A DNA stretch of 64,000 bases from Xanthomarina sp. F1114 (GTDB lineage: Bacteria > Bacteroidota > Bacteroidia > Flavobacteriales > Flavobacteriaceae). Under the pieces are notes generated by a model. It was not told where the DNA came from. It ran no database searches and saw nothing but the letters and a program-made list of their open reading frames with translations. Position numbers and translations under genes: made by a program. Below, one piece after another: positions 36,430-45,826 of the stretch (within the stretch, counting starts at the first letter, position 1; each line of letters opens with the position of its first letter). The stretch spans positions 1 through 64,000 of the forward strand of contig NZ_JAPMLL010000008.1 of NCBI RefSeq assembly GCF_026410255.1, given 5' to 3'.

Positions 36430-36882
36430 TTATAAAGTTACAGTTTCTCCTCCTGCAGCTTCAATCGCAGCTTTTGCTGAAGCGGTAAACTTATGAGCAG
36501 ATACTTTTAATTTAGCTTTTAATTCTCCTCTTCCTAAAATTTTAACTAGTTCGTTTTTACCAGCTAAACCTAAAGTTACAAGTGTTTCAAAATCTATAGT
36601 ATCTTTAATTTTCTTTTCGTCAACTAAATGTTGTAAGGTATCAAGGTTAATTCCTTGATATACCACACGGTTCATATTTGTAAATCCAAATTTAGGAACT
36701 CGTCTTTGAAGTGGCATTTGCCCTCCTTCGAAACCTAATTTTTTAGAATATCCAGAACGAGATTTCGCTCCTTTATGACCTCTTGTTGCAGTGCCTCCTT
36801 TACCAGTTCCTTGACCACGTCCAATACGTTTTCCCTGGTTTTTTACTGAACCTTCTGCAGGTTTTAAATTACTTAAATCCAT
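36430..36882 (-). CDS. rplO: 50S ribosomal protein L15
   Basis: The 150 residues begin MDLSNLKPAEGSVKNQGKRIGRGQGTGKGGTATRGHKGAKSRSGYSKKLGFEGGQMPLQRRVPKFGF, the long Gly/Arg-rich extension that reaches into 23S rRNA. The globular domain ends in AHKFTASAKAAIEAAGGETVTL. Normal length; sits between rpmD and secY. Confidence 0.99.
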   Translation of the reverse strand: MDLSNLKPAEGSVKNQGKRIGRGQGTGKGGTATRGHKGAKSRSGYSKKLGFEGGQMPLQRRVPKFGFTNMNRVVYQGINLDTLQHLVDEKKIKDTIDFETLVTLGLAGKNELVKILGRGELKAKLKVSAHKFTASAKAAIEAAGGETVTL

Positions 36883-36896
36883 TTTTCAGTGTTATA

Positions 36897-37079
36897 TTAT
36901 TCTGTTTCCTCTACCGAAACTAAATGTGAAACTTTAGCAACCATACCAAGGATATTTGGTGTGGCGTCGTGCTCTACGACTTGCCCAATCTTCTTAAGAC
37001 CTAAGGCCTCTAAAGTGCGCTTTTGTCTTAATGTGCGTTTGATTGCGCTTCTAACTTTTTTTACTTTTATTTTTGCCAT
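36897..37079 (-). CDS. rpmD: 50S ribosomal protein L30
   Basis: The 60-residue protein MAKIKVKKVRSAIKRTLRQKRTLEALGLKKIGQVVEHDATPNILGMVAKVSHLVSVEETE shows the L30 pattern with the basic RQKRTLEALGL helix. It lies between rpsE and rplO with 12- and 14-bp gaps. Confidence 0.98.
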   Translation of the reverse strand: MAKIKVKKVRSAIKRTLRQKRTLEALGLKKIGQVVEHDATPNILGMVAKVSHLVSVEETE

Positions 37080-37091
37080 CGTTTTCCTGTA

Positions 37092-37616
37092 TTAACCTTT
37101 AAAAACTTTTTCTAATGATATACCTCTCTCACGTGCAATAGTTTGTGCACTTCTTAACTGTAGTAATGCATCGAATGTTGCTTTTACAACGTTATGTGGG
37201 TTCGAAGAACCTTGTGATTTAGATAATACATCATGTACACCAACAGCCTCCAATACGGTTCTAACAGCTCCACCAGCAATAACTCCAGTACCTGGAGCTG
37301 CAGGAATGATATTTACTCTTGCACCACCGTATTTTCCTTTTTGTTCGTGTGGAATGGTTCTCTTAGCTAAAGGAATGCGAACTAAATTTTTCTTAGCATC
37401 TTCAACAGCTTTTGCTATTGCACTAGCTACGTCTTTAGATTTTCCTAAACCTTGTCCTACAACACCTGCTTCATCTCCAACCACTACAATTGCTGAAAAA
37501 CCAAATGCTCTACCTCCTTTAGTTACTTTTGTAACTCTTTGTACACCAATTAAACGATCTTTAAGATCTAATCCACTTGGTTTTACTAACTCTGCGCTTT
37601 TGTATTTCTGATACAT
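37092..37616 (-). CDS. rpsE: 30S ribosomal protein S5
   Basis: Decoding-fidelity protein on the solvent side of the 30S. The 174 residues include the double-stranded-RNA-binding-like N-domain ([44 protein letters not shown]) and the C-domain ([51 protein letters not shown]). The residue region linked to spectinomycin resistance (VTKGGR) looks wild type. Confidence 0.99.
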   Translation of the reverse strand: MYQKYKSAELVKPSGLDLKDRLIGVQRVTKVTKGGRAFGFSAIVVVGDEAGVVGQGLGKSKDVASAIAKAVEDAKKNLVRIPLAKRTIPHEQKGKYGGARVNIIPAAPGTGVIAGGAVRTVLEAVGVHDVLSKSQGSSNPHNVVKATFDALLQLRSAQTIARERGISLEKVFKG

Positions 37617-37622
37617 AATTTC

Positions 37623-37979
37623 TTAGAATTTAAGTCCTGCTTCTCTAGCTCCGTCGGCTAATGATTTTACTCTCCCGTGATATAAATATCCACCTCTATC
37701 AAAAGAGATAGTGTCTACACCCGCCTTTAACGTTTTCTCAGCAACTGCTTTACCTACTAAGGCTGCAATTTCCGATTTTGTACCTTTTGCAGAACTAATG
37801 TCTTTATCTCTAGAAGATGCTGCACTGATAGTTTTACCAGATTCGTCATCTATAACTTGAGCATATATTTCTTTATTACTTCTAAAAACAGCTAATCTTG
37901 GTCTAGTTTCAGTTCCTGAAACTGCTTTTCGAACTCTGTTTTTAATTCTTAATCGTCTTTCGTTCTTTGTCAATGCCAT
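37623..37979 (-). CDS. rplR: 50S ribosomal protein L18
   Basis: A 5S rRNA-binding protein. The 118 residues [60 protein letters not shown]... [26 protein letters not shown] carry the complete signature. Spaced by 6 and 10 bp from rpsE and rplF. Confidence 0.99.
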   Translation of the reverse strand: MALTKNERRLRIKNRVRKAVSGTETRPRLAVFRSNKEIYAQVIDDESGKTISAASSRDKDISSAKGTKSEIAALVGKAVAEKTLKAGVDTISFDRGGYLYHGRVKSLADGAREAGLKF

Positions 37980-37989
37980 AACTTACTTA

Positions 37990-38532
37990 TTAAGCTGATT
38001 TACCTGCTTTTCTTCTTAATACTTCACCTACAAACTTAATTCCTTTACCTTTATAAGGCTCTGGTGGTCTGAAGCCACGTATTTTGGCAGCAACTTGACC
38101 AACTAATTGTTTGTCCGAAGATGTTAATTTTATAATTGGATTTTTTCCTTTTTCAGAGATGGTTTCAACCGTCACTTCTTTTGCAACTTCTACAACTATG
38201 TTGTGAGAAAATCCTAAGGCTAAATCTAATTTCTGTCCTTGGTTAGATGCTCTATAACCTACACCTATCAATTCTAATTGTTTTGTCCATCCTTCTCTAA
38301 CACCGTCTATCATATTACTGATAAGAGATCTGTATAATCCGTGTTTAGATTTAAATGTTTTTAAATCTGAAGGGCGTTCTACAACTACCTTTCCTTCTTC
38401 AATTTTTATTGATACATCAGAAAATTCTTGAGTTAATTCCCCTAATTTTCCTTTTACTGTAACAATATTATCGTTTATATCAACCGTAACTCCTTCCGGA
38501 ATTGTTATTGGGCTATTACCTATTCTTGACAT
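37990..38532 (-). CDS. rplF: 50S ribosomal protein L6
   Basis: Two-domain protein near the factor-binding site. The 180 residues start MSRIGNSPITIPEGVTVDINDNIVTVKGKLGEL and end with the RNA-binding signature IRGFRPPEPYKGKGIKFVGEVLRRKAGKSA. Standard length and position between rpsH and rplR. Confidence 0.99.
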   Translation of the reverse strand: MSRIGNSPITIPEGVTVDINDNIVTVKGKLGELTQEFSDVSIKIEEGKVVVERPSDLKTFKSKHGLYRSLISNMIDGVREGWTKQLELIGVGYRASNQGQKLDLALGFSHNIVVEVAKEVTVETISEKGKNPIIKLTSSDKQLVGQVAAKIRGFRPPEPYKGKGIKFVGEVLRRKAGKSA

Positions 38533-38550
38533 GTCTTATTCGATTTTTTA

Positions 38551-38949
38551 TTAGTGAACGTAACAAAGTACTTCTCCACCTACATTAGCACTTTGAGCTT
38601 GCTTACCTGTCATAACTCCGTGAGAAGTAGAAACAATGGCAATACCAAGACCGTTTAAGATTCTAGGTAGTTCTTTAGAACTTGAGTACTTACGTAAACC
38701 TGGTTTAGAAATTCTGTGTATCTTTTTAATTACAGGCTCTTTGGTTTCCTTATTATACTTAAGAGCTATTTTAATAGTTCCTTGTACAGTATTGTCCTCA
38801 AACTTGTAGCTTAAAATATATCCTTGTTCGAATAATATTTTAGTAATTTCCTTTTTTAGATTAGATGCAGGAATCTCAACCACTCTGTGGTTAGCTCGGA
38901 CAGCATTTCTAATTCTAGTTAAATAATCCGATATTGGATCTGTATTCAT
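38551..38949 (-). CDS. rpsH: 30S ribosomal protein S8
   Basis: Central-domain binder of 16S rRNA and, in E. coli, repressor of the spc operon. The 132 residues [45 protein letters not shown]... [41 protein letters not shown] are complete. A 69-bp gap separates it from rpsN. Confidence 0.99.
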   Translation of the reverse strand: MNTDPISDYLTRIRNAVRANHRVVEIPASNLKKEITKILFEQGYILSYKFEDNTVQGTIKIALKYNKETKEPVIKKIHRISKPGLRKYSSSKELPRILNGLGIAIVSTSHGVMTGKQAQSANVGGEVLCYVH

Positions 38950-39018
38950 AGTTATTAAATTTCGGAAATGGTTTTCAACAGTATTGTTAAACCTAAATCC
39001 AGTTTATAATTGGTTTTA

Positions 39019-39288
39019 TTACCAGCTTGCTTTTTTAACCCCAGGTATTAACCCTTGGTTAGCCATTTCTCTAAATGTTACACGAGAAATTCCAAATGTT
39101 CTCATATAACCTCTAGGTCTACCTGTTAGTTTACAACGATTGTGCATACGTACAGGAGATGCATTTTTTGGTAACTTTTGTAATGCTTCGTAATCTCCAG
39201 CTTCTTTTAAAGCTTTACGTTTCTCAGCATATTTTGCTACTGTTTTTGCTCTTTTTACCTCGCGGGCTTTCATTGATTCTTTAGCCAT
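39019..39288 (-). CDS. rpsN: 30S ribosomal protein S14
   Basis: The 89 residues [89 protein letters not shown] correspond to the longer, zinc-free form: the CxxC pairs of the short zinc-binding S14 are absent. Two bases separate it from rplE. Confidence 0.99.
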   Translation of the reverse strand: MAKESMKAREVKRAKTVAKYAEKRKALKEAGDYEALQKLPKNASPVRMHNRCKLTGRPRGYMRTFGISRVTFREMANQGLIPGVKKASW

Positions 39289-39291
39289 ATC

Positions 39292-39843
39292 TTAATTCTT
39301 TTGAAAAGGTAATCCTAATTCTGTTAATAATGATTTCGCTTCTTTATCTGTTGCAGCCGAGGTTACAAATGTAATATCCATTCCTGAAATTTTATTTACC
39401 TTATCGATATCAATTTCTGGAAAAATAATTTGTTCTGTAATTCCTAAATTGTAATTTCCTCTACCATCAAATCCTGAAGCTTTAATTCCATTAAAGTCTC
39501 TAACTCTTGGTAATGCCGAAGTAATTAAACGATCTAAAAATTCGTACATTCTCTCTCCACGTAAAGTAACTTTTGCGCCAATTGGCATTCCTTTACGTAA
39601 TTTGAATGATGCAACGTCTTTCTTAGAAATAGTTGCAACGGTCTTTTGTCCGGTTATAGTTGTTAACTCGTCAACTGCGTGATCTATTAACTTTTTATCA
39701 GCTACTGCTGCTCCCACTCCTCTAGATAATACTATCTTTTGAAGTTTAGGCACCATCATGATATTTTTATAACCAAATTCTTCTGTAAGAGCTGCAGTTA
39801 TTCTGCTTTTATACTCTTCTTTAAGTCTAGGTGTATATGCCAT
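39292..39843 (-). CDS. rplE: 50S ribosomal protein L5
   Basis: A 5S rRNA-binding protein that contacts P-site tRNA. The 183 residues include [39 protein letters not shown] and [41 protein letters not shown]. Lies between rplX and rpsN. Confidence 0.99.
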   Translation of the reverse strand: MAYTPRLKEEYKSRITAALTEEFGYKNIMMVPKLQKIVLSRGVGAAVADKKLIDHAVDELTTITGQKTVATISKKDVASFKLRKGMPIGAKVTLRGERMYEFLDRLITSALPRVRDFNGIKASGFDGRGNYNLGITEQIIFPEIDIDKVNKISGMDITFVTSAATDKEAKSLLTELGLPFQKN

Positions 39844-39845
39844 AA

Positions 39846-40157
39846 CTAAATTACTTCATTAGATTTTTTTGAAAATCTTACTTTTTTATCGCCTTCCATT
39901 CTGTATCCAACTCTTGTTGTTTCTCCTTTTGAAGTTAACAACGATAAGTTAGAAATTTGAATAGCTGCTTCTTTTTCTACGATTCCACCTTGAGGACTTT
40001 GTGCACTTGGTTTAGTATGTTTCTTAACCATGTTAATTCCCTCAACAATCGCCTTGTTCTTATCTGTTAATACTTTAAGTACTTTTCCTTCTGAACCTTT
40101 ATGGTCTCCAGCAATTACTTTAACGGTATCTCCTGATTTTATTTTAAACTTTGTCAT
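39846..40157 (-). CDS. rplX: 50S ribosomal protein L24
   Basis: Assembly initiator at the exit tunnel. I place the start at the ATG at 40157 ([29 protein letters not shown]), which aligns with other L24 proteins. An ATG at 40169 adds four residues and overlaps the rplN stop as TAATG, so it cannot be excluded. The C-terminus [34 protein letters not shown] is complete. Confidence 0.96.
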   Translation of the reverse strand: MTKFKIKSGDTVKVIAGDHKGSEGKVLKVLTDKNKAIVEGINMVKKHTKPSAQSPQGGIVEKEAAIQISNLSLLTSKGETTRVGYRMEGDKKVRFSKKSNEVI

Positions 40158-40168
40158 TTTGTTTTGCA

Positions 40169-40537
40169 TTAAAGCACTTCAGGTGCTAATGATACAATTT
40201 TCATGAATTGTTTATCACGAAGTTCTCTTGCAACAGGACCAAATACACGTGTTCCTCTCATTTCGCCCGTTGGGTTTAATAAAACACATGCGTTATCATC
40301 AAATCTAATATAAGATCCATCTGGTCTTCTTACTTCTTTCTTTGTACGTACTACAACTGCAGTTGAAACGGCACCTTTTTTAATGTTTCCATTAGGTGTA
40401 GCGTCTTTAACTGAAACAACAATTTTGTCTCCAACAGATGCGTATCTTCTTTTAGTACCTCCTAGAACACGTATTGTTAATACTTCTTTTGCTCCAGTGT
40501 TATCGGCTACTTTTAATCTTGATTCTGTTTGTACCAT
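40169..40537 (-). CDS. rplN: 50S ribosomal protein L14
   Basis: Contacts 16S rRNA helix 14 at an intersubunit bridge. The 122 residues [89 protein letters not shown]...[23 protein letters not shown] are the full family signature. Confidence 0.99.
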   Translation of the reverse strand: MVQTESRLKVADNTGAKEVLTIRVLGGTKRRYASVGDKIVVSVKDATPNGNIKKGAVSTAVVVRTKKEVRRPDGSYIRFDDNACVLLNPTGEMRGTRVFGPVARELRDKQFMKIVSLAPEVL

Positions 40538-40539
40538 AA

Positions 40540-40797
40540 TTATTTAGCTCTTTCAATTATTTCAACTAGTCTCCAACATTTAGATTTACTCATAGGTTTA
40601 GTTTCCATGATTTTAACTGTATCTCCAATATTGCAATCGTTTGTTTCGTCGTGTGCTACGTATTTCTTCGTTTTCAACACGAACTTTCCATACATAGGGT
40701 GTTTTACTTTTTTAACTTCAGCAACCACAATTGATTTCTGCATTTTGTTACTAGTAACTATCCCTATACGTTCTTTTCTTAAATTTCTTGTTTCCAT
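40540..40797 (-). CDS. rpsQ: 30S ribosomal protein S17
   Basis: The reading frame is open to an ATG at 40821, but that would overlap rpmC and add eight residues unrelated to S17. The ATG at 40797 gives [85 protein letters not shown], 85 residues with the standard OB-fold pattern. Confidence 0.97.
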   Translation of the reverse strand: METRNLRKERIGIVTSNKMQKSIVVAEVKKVKHPMYGKFVLKTKKYVAHDETNDCNIGDTVKIMETKPMSKSKCWRLVEIIERAK

Positions 40798-40810
40798 CTT
40801 TTCGGCAGAA

Positions 40811-41002
40811 TTATTGTACATCTCTTTTAGTTAATTCAGTCGCAATTCTCGCTACGTCTCTTCTTGCAGAACGCAATTGAATTGGGTTCTCTAAAGGAGA
40901 AATTGTATGAGCCATTTTTAAATCTACATAGCTCTTTTTAGTCTCACTAAGTTTCTCTTGTAACTCAGCTACAGATAATTCTTTAATTTCTGATTGTTTC
41001 AT
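40811..41002 (-). CDS. rpmC: 50S ribosomal protein L29
   Basis: Exit-tunnel protein where trigger factor and SRP dock nearby. I use the ATG at 41002 ([63 protein letters not shown], 63 residues). A GTG at 41032 would run into rplP and add ten residues foreign to the family. Confidence 0.97.
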   Translation of the reverse strand: MKQSEIKELSVAELQEKLSETKKSYVDLKMAHTISPLENPIQLRSARRDVARIATELTKRDVQ

Positions 41003-41015
41003 AATATCAAATAAA

Positions 41016-41435
41016 TTATGCTTCGTAATCACGAGCGATTATAAACTTAGTTTTAACTGGTAGTTTTTGTGCTGCTAAACGTAAAGCTTCTTTAGCTACG
41101 TCTAATGGCACGCCACCGATTTCAAATAATATTCTACCTGGCTTAACGGTTGCTACCCAGTATTCAACGGCACCTTTACCTTTACCCATACGTACTTCAA
41201 GAGGTTTCTTTGTAATTGGCTTATCCGGGAAAATTTTAATCCAGATAGATCCTTCTCTTTTCATGAAACGTGTAGCGGCAATACGAGCTGCTTCTATTTG
41301 ACGAGCTGTAACAAAGCTTGTGTCTAATGATTTTATCCCAAAAGTTCCACTTGATAAACGGTGTCCTCTTCCAGAGTTCCCCTTCATTTTTCCCTTTTGT
41401 TGCTTACGAAATTTTGTTTTTTTAGGCTGTAACAT
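41016..41435 (-). CDS. rplP: 50S ribosomal protein L16
   Basis: Needed for A-site tRNA positioning. The 139 residues begin [106 protein letters not shown]. The conserved Arg region around MGKGKG is present. Standard position between rpsC and rpmC. Confidence 0.99.
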   Translation of the reverse strand: MLQPKKTKFRKQQKGKMKGNSGRGHRLSSGTFGIKSLDTSFVTARQIEAARIAATRFMKREGSIWIKIFPDKPITKKPLEVRMGKGKGAVEYWVATVKPGRILFEIGGVPLDVAKEALRLAAQKLPVKTKFIIARDYEA

Positions 41436-41455
41436 TTTTCTTGTTCTTTAAAAAA

Positions 41456-42178
41456 TTACTTTCTACGACGAGGTTTGTTAGTATTACTTCCAGATCCTCG
41501 TCCACCTTTTCCTTGCTTCTTAGATAACCCAACAAGAGGAGAAAGTTCTCTTTTACCATAAACTTCACCTTTCATGATCCATACTTTAACCCCTAATCTA
41601 CCATAAGTAGTGTGGGCCTCAACTAAAGCATAATCAATATCGGCTCTGAATGTTGATAATGGAATACGTCCTTCTTTATAATGTTCGCTACGTGCCATTT
41701 CAGCTCCGTTTAAACGTCCACTAATTTGAATTTTTATTCCTTCTGCATTCATACGCATAGTTGCAGCGATAGCCATTTTGATTGCGCGTCTGTAAGAAAT
41801 TCTATTTTCTATTTGACGTGCAATACTTGAAGCTACTAAATGCGCATCTAGTTCTGGTCTTTTAATTTCAAATATGTTTATTTGAACTTCTTTACCAGTA
41901 ATTTTCTTAAGCTCTTCTTTTAACTTGTCTACCTCTTGACCTCCTTTACCAATAATGATACCTGGACGTGCAGTGGTGATAGTAACGGTTACAAGTTTAA
42001 GAGTTCTCTCGATAATTACTCTTGAAACACTAGCTTTCGATAGACGTGCGTGAACGTACTTTCTGATCTTATCGTCTTCGGCAAGTTTGTCACCATAATC
42101 GTTTCCTCCGTACCAGTTAGATTCCCATCCTCTGATAATTCCTAAGCGATTTCCGATTGGATTTGTTTTTTGTCCCAT
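41456..42178 (-). CDS. rpsC: 30S ribosomal protein S3
   Basis: Part of the mRNA entry helicase. The 240 residues begin [24 protein letters not shown], carry the KH domain core [32 protein letters not shown] (near 70-100) and end in a basic tail [21 protein letters not shown]. Located between rplV and rplP. Confidence 0.99.
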   Translation of the reverse strand: MGQKTNPIGNRLGIIRGWESNWYGGNDYGDKLAEDDKIRKYVHARLSKASVSRVIIERTLKLVTVTITTARPGIIIGKGGQEVDKLKEELKKITGKEVQINIFEIKRPELDAHLVASSIARQIENRISYRRAIKMAIAATMRMNAEGIKIQISGRLNGAEMARSEHYKEGRIPLSTFRADIDYALVEAHTTYGRLGVKVWIMKGEVYGKRELSPLVGLSKKQGKGGRGSGSNTNKPRRRK

Positions 42179-42187
42179 ATCTCTATC

Positions 42188-42595
42188 TTAACTTTGTGTG
42201 TTATTGTTAGCTCCAACCACAATTGTTACGTGGTTAGAACGTTTTCTAATTCTGTGTGCGCGACCTTGAGGTGCTGGACGTAATCTTTTTAACATAGATC
42301 CTCCGTCAACTCTAATCTCTTTTACAAATAATTCAGCTTCCTCAATACTTGCATCTTCATTTTTAGCTTGCCAGTTTGCAATTGCAGACAATAGCAATGT
42401 CTCTAAACGATTTGATGCTTCTTTTTGACTGAACTTCAATATATTAAGCGCTTTTTCTACTTTTTCGCCTCTTACTAAATCGGCTACTAAACGCATTTTT
42501 CTTGGTGATGTAGGACAGTTATTAAGTTTAGCGAAAGCAATATGCTTTTTCTCTTCCTTAATCGCGTCTGCCATTTGTTTTTTACGACTTCCCAT
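42188..42595 (-). CDS. rplV: 50S ribosomal protein L22
   Basis: Lines the exit tunnel; its beta-hairpin takes part in nascent-chain stalling. The 135 residues carry [54 protein letters not shown] and the hairpin region [27 protein letters not shown]. An N-terminal extension of about 20 residues ([19 protein letters not shown]) precedes the core; the downstream ATG at codon 8 is an alternative start. Confidence 0.98.
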   Translation of the reverse strand: MGSRKKQMADAIKEEKKHIAFAKLNNCPTSPRKMRLVADLVRGEKVEKALNILKFSQKEASNRLETLLLSAIANWQAKNEDASIEEAELFVKEIRVDGGSMLKRLRPAPQGRAHRIRKRSNHVTIVVGANNNTQS

Positions 42596-42601
42596 AGCTT
42601 A

Positions 42602-42880
42602 CTACTTTTTACCTTTGTTTTTAGCACCTGCATGACCTCTAAAAGATCTTGTTGGTGAAAATTCTCCTAATTTATGTCCTACCATATTCTCAGTTACATA
42701 TACTGGAACAAATTGACGTCCGTTATGTACTGCAATAGTTTGTCCAACAAAATCTGGAGTTATCATCGAGGCTCTTGACCAAGTTTTGATAACTGATTTC
42801 TTTCCAGATTCTACATTGGTTAGAACTTTTCTCTCTAGTTTATAATGAACGTAAGGTCCTTTTTTTAATGATCTTGACAT
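42602..42880 (-). CDS. rpsS: 30S ribosomal protein S19
   Basis: Head protein bound to S13. The 92 residues [92 protein letters not shown] are the complete signature. Confidence 0.99.
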   Translation of the reverse strand: MSRSLKKGPYVHYKLERKVLTNVESGKKSVIKTWSRASMITPDFVGQTIAVHNGRQFVPVYVTENMVGHKLGEFSPTRSFRGHAGAKNKGKK

Positions 42881-42886
42881 GACTTA

Positions 42887-43711
42887 TTATTTCTTTCTAC
42901 GTTCTACAATATATTTATTACTCGCCTTTGTTTTAGAACGGGTTCTATAACCTTTAGCAGGTACACCATTTCTAGAACGTGGATGACCACCAGATGACTT
43001 ACCTTCTCCACCACCCATTGGATGATCTACCGGGTTCATAACTACTGGTCTTACTCTTGGTCTTCTTCCTAACCATCTTGTTCTACCTGCTTTACCAGAT
43101 ACTAACAATTGATGATCTGAGTTAGACACAACTCCTATTGTAGCCATACATGTTGTTAACACTAAACGTGTCTCACCCGATGGTAATTTGATAGAAGCAA
43201 ATTTTCCATCTCTTGCCATTAATTGAGCAAAGGTTCCAGCACTACGAGCCATAACAGCTCCTTGACCTGGACGCAACTCTACACAAGAGATAATAGTTCC
43301 TAAAGGGATTTTACCTAATGGCATAGCGTTACCAATTTCAGTAGCAACATCGTCTCCAGAGACAACTGTTTGACCTACTTGTAAACCGTTTGGTGCAATA
43401 ATGTATGCTTTTTCGCCATCTTGATAATTCAATAAAGCAATAAAAGCTGTTCTGTTTGGATCGTATTCGATAGATTTAACTTCCGCTGGAATTCCAGTTT
43501 TGTTACGTTTAAAATCGATAATACGATACTTTTTCTTATGACCTCCACCAATATAGCGCATGGTCATTTTTCCTTGACTGTTTCTACCACCAGATCTTTT
43601 ATTCGGAACGAGTAAACTCTTTTCCGGCTTATCAGTAGTTATAGCGTCATACCTATTAACTACTCTAAATCGCTGTCCTGGTGTGGTTGGTTTTAATTTT
43701 CTTACTGACAT
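42887..43711 (-). CDS. rplB: 50S ribosomal protein L2
   Basis: Central protein of the peptidyl-transferase region. The 274 residues start [71 protein letters not shown] and end with RGVVMNP-type motif [55 protein letters not shown], containing the conserved His in the [10 protein letters not shown] loop. Confidence 0.99.
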   Translation of the reverse strand: MSVRKLKPTTPGQRFRVVNRYDAITTDKPEKSLLVPNKRSGGRNSQGKMTMRYIGGGHKKKYRIIDFKRNKTGIPAEVKSIEYDPNRTAFIALLNYQDGEKAYIIAPNGLQVGQTVVSGDDVATEIGNAMPLGKIPLGTIISCVELRPGQGAVMARSAGTFAQLMARDGKFASIKLPSGETRLVLTTCMATIGVVSNSDHQLLVSGKAGRTRWLGRRPRVRPVVMNPVDHPMGGGEGKSSGGHPRSRNGVPAKGYRTRSKTKASNKYIVERRKK

Positions 43712-43721
43712 TTGTCTTTAA

Positions 43722-44012
43722 TTACATGTTAGTGTATAAATCAATCATTTCACCTTCCGCCAGTTGTACAATTGCTTTTTTAACTGCATTTGTTTTACCA
43801 TGTTGAACCCCAGTTTTTGTAAACTTGGTTTTTCTATCTGGACGGACATTTATAGTACGAACTTTTTCAACAGAAACTCCATAAGCAGCTTCTACTGCTT
43901 TTTTAATTTCTACCTTGTTCGCCTTGGTATTCACCGCGAAAGTATAGCAGTTTCTTAACTCGCTATCTGCAGTCGCTTTTTCTGTGATAATAGGTTTAAT
44001 TAAGATATTCAT
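43722..44012 (-). CDS. rplW: 50S ribosomal protein L23
   Basis: Exit-tunnel docking site for trigger factor. The 96 residues MNILIKPIITEKATADSELRNCYTFAVNTKANKVEIKKAVEAAYGVSVEKVRTINVRPDRKTKFTKTGVQHGKTNAVKKAIVQLAEGEMIDLYTNM show the family pattern, including the Glu in KPIITEKA and the basic tip loop. Confidence 0.99.
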   Translation of the reverse strand: MNILIKPIITEKATADSELRNCYTFAVNTKANKVEIKKAVEAAYGVSVEKVRTINVRPDRKTKFTKTGVQHGKTNAVKKAIVQLAEGEMIDLYTNM

Positions 44013-44019
44013 CTGTTTC

Positions 44020-44649
44020 TTATTTACTTAAATTCGATTCAATTCCTTCTAAAGAGCTCTCTAAAAGCACAATTTGATTTGCATTTAAAATCTTGTAAGT
44101 GCTTAATTCTGAACTATTTATAACTTCAGAGCCTTTTAAATTGCGTGAGGACAAATATACATTATTATTTGACCCACCCAACACAAAGAGAGATTTTTTA
44201 TTGTCTAGCTTTAAAGCAGTTAAAACTGCCATAAAGTTTTTAGTCTTTGGAGATTCAAAATTGAAATCTTCTAAAACTACTATTGACTTCTCATTTGCTT
44301 TAATACTCAAGGCCGATTTTCTAGCTAAACGCTTTAAGTTTTTATTTAATTTAAAGCTATAGTTTCTTGGTCTAGGACCAAAAATACGTCCACCACCTTT
44401 AAAAACACCAGACTTAATAGATCCAGCTCTTGCTGTACCTGTACCCTTTTGTTTTTTAATTTTACGCGTACTACCAGAAATCTCAGCTCTTTCTTTCGAT
44501 TTGTGAGTTCCTTGTCTTTGGTTAGCTAAATATTGTTTAACATCCAAATATACAGCGTGGTTATTAGGCTCAATAGCAAAAACAGCATCCGAAAGGTCTG
44601 CCTTTCTTCCTGTTTCTTTTCCGTTTATATCTAAAACTGCTACTTTCAT
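44020..44649 (-). CDS. rplD: 50S ribosomal protein L4
   Basis: In E. coli this protein also represses the S10 operon. The 209 residues carry the tunnel extension around [66 protein letters not shown] (residues about 50-115). The C-terminal half is shorter in conserved motifs but normal for Bacteroidota. Its ATG overlaps the rplC stop by one base (TAATG). Confidence 0.98.
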   Translation of the reverse strand: MKVAVLDINGKETGRKADLSDAVFAIEPNNHAVYLDVKQYLANQRQGTHKSKERAEISGSTRKIKKQKGTGTARAGSIKSGVFKGGGRIFGPRPRNYSFKLNKNLKRLARKSALSIKANEKSIVVLEDFNFESPKTKNFMAVLTALKLDNKKSLFVLGGSNNNVYLSSRNLKGSEVINSSELSTYKILNANQIVLLESSLEGIESNLSK

Positions 44650-45263
44650 TATTTCTGAATAATTACATAAGAATTTTTATGACCAGGTACACAACCTTTA
44701 ACCACAAGTAAGTTCTTTTCTGGAACTACCTTTAAAACTCTTAAATTTTCAACTTTTACTTTATCGGTTCCCATGCGGCCACCCATCTTCATTCCTTTAA
44801 ATACTCTTGCAGGATATGAAGCAGCACCAACAGAACCTGGAGCTCTCCCCATACTTTGTTGACCGTGTGTTCTTTCAGAACCAGCGAATCCGTGACGTTT
44901 TACAACCCCTTGGAACCCTTTTCCTTTAGAAACCCCAGACACATCTACAAATTCTCCTTCACTAAAGAAGTCTACAGAGATGGCATCACCTAATTTGTAC
45001 TCCTCATCAAAACCTTTGAATTCAGCGATTTTGCGTTTAACAGAAGTTCCTGCTTTTTTAGCGTGACCTAGGTCTGCCTTAGTAGCACTTTTTTCTGTCG
45101 CGTCATCGAAACCAAGTTGAACAGCTTTATAGCCATCAACCTCTTCAGTTCTGACTTGGGTAACGATACATGGTCCAGCTTCGATTACTGTACATGGAAC
45201 ATTTTTTCCATTCTCATCGAAAATGCTGGTCATACCGATTTTTTTTCCTATTAACCCAGACAT
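44649..45263 (-). CDS. rplC: 50S ribosomal protein L3
   Basis: Early-assembly protein with a loop near the peptidyl-transferase centre. The 204 residues begin [37 protein letters not shown] and contain [67 protein letters not shown] 246-bp structured spacer separates it from rpsJ, by far the largest gap inside the cluster. Confidence 0.99.
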   Translation of the reverse strand: MSGLIGKKIGMTSIFDENGKNVPCTVIEAGPCIVTQVRTEEVDGYKAVQLGFDDATEKSATKADLGHAKKAGTSVKRKIAEFKGFDEEYKLGDAISVDFFSEGEFVDVSGVSKGKGFQGVVKRHGFAGSERTHGQQSMGRAPGSVGAASYPARVFKGMKMGGRMGTDKVKVENLRVLKVVPEKNLLVVKGCVPGHKNSYVIIQK

Positions 45264-45284
45264 AATTGTTATTTATTATATTAT

Positions 45285-45339
45285 GGACAACTCGCGATTT
45301 GTCCTGCTTATTTTTTTATGGATGATTCGCGACTCATCT
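45285..45339 (-). repeat. Two related TCGCGA-centred hairpins upstream of rplC
   Basis: On the plus strand hairpin 1 (45285-45304) is GGACAA / loop CTCGCGAT / TTGTCC. Hairpin 2 (45320-45339) is GGATGA / loop TTCGCGAC / TCATCT. The loops share TCGCGA while both stem arms differ in a compensatory way (C-G to T-A, A-T to G-C). In rplC orientation each is followed by ATAA(A/T)A(A/T)AATAA, so the unit of about 35 bp is duplicated. They end 22 bp before the rplC ATG. Confidence 0.75.
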
Positions 45340-45347
45340 CAAAAATA

Positions 45348-45377
45348 TTCAAGGCCGAAAATACTTTCAGCCTTGAA
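45348..45377 (-). terminator. Attenuator-like hairpin between rpsJ and rplC
   Basis: Read on the minus strand, TTCAAGGC pairs with GCCTTGAA, then one U-G pair, then GAAA with TTTC closing a GTAT tetraloop: 13 pairs in total. It is followed by ATATTTTT. A partial terminator or attenuator inside the operon is plausible. An RNA-processing stem is the alternative. Confidence 0.6.
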
Positions 45378-45479
45378 ATGTATTTATCCGTTTTTCCTTA
45401 ACCAATCGTTAAGGACATGTTTATACTCGCGAAATCAGCGATCTCTTTATCGAAGGAAATTCAATTTGAGATATCTTCC

Positions 45480-45491
45480 CGATAGCTATCG
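45480..45491. repeat. CGATAGCTATCG palindrome
   Basis: This is a 12-bp perfect palindrome preceded by CC and followed by AGA, 18 bp after the rpsJ stop. I recall CCCGATAGCTATCGGG-type palindromes as recurrent intergenic elements in Flavobacteriaceae genomes; this copy would be a slightly degenerate member. Confidence 0.5.
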
Positions 45492-45509
45492 AGACTCGCA
45501 GGTAGCTAC

Positions 45510-45815
45510 TTAAACCTTGATCTCTACCTCTACACCACTTGGCAACTCTAATTTCATTAGAGCGTCAATTGTTTTAGAAGAAGACGAGTAGATATCTAAT
45601 AATCTCTTGTAAGAGCTTAATTGAAATTGTTCTCTCGCTTTCTTGTTAACGTGCGGTGAACGTAATACAGTGAAAATTTTCTTGTGAGTTGGTAAAGGGA
45701 TTGGTCCAGTTACAACAGCTCCAGTACTTTTTACTGTTTTTACAATCTTATCAGCAGACTTGTCCACTAGGTTGTGATCGTAAGACTTTAATTTTATTCT
45801 GATTTTTTGACTCAT
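45510..45815 (-). CDS. rpsJ: 30S ribosomal protein S10 (NusE)
   Basis: Head protein and, as NusE, partner of NusB/NusG in antitermination. The 101 residues [101 protein letters not shown] are complete. It lies 11 bp after fusA, joining the str and S10 segments. Confidence 0.99.
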   Translation of the reverse strand: MSQKIRIKLKSYDHNLVDKSADKIVKTVKSTGAVVTGPIPLPTHKKIFTVLRSPHVNKKAREQFQLSSYKRLLDIYSSSSKTIDALMKLELPSGVEVEIKV

Positions 45816-45826
45816 TTTCTTAAATT

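Noticed and set aside
36889-37095. Plus-strand frame overlapping rpmD as a gene
   Set aside because: It lies exactly opposite rpmD and has no family signature.
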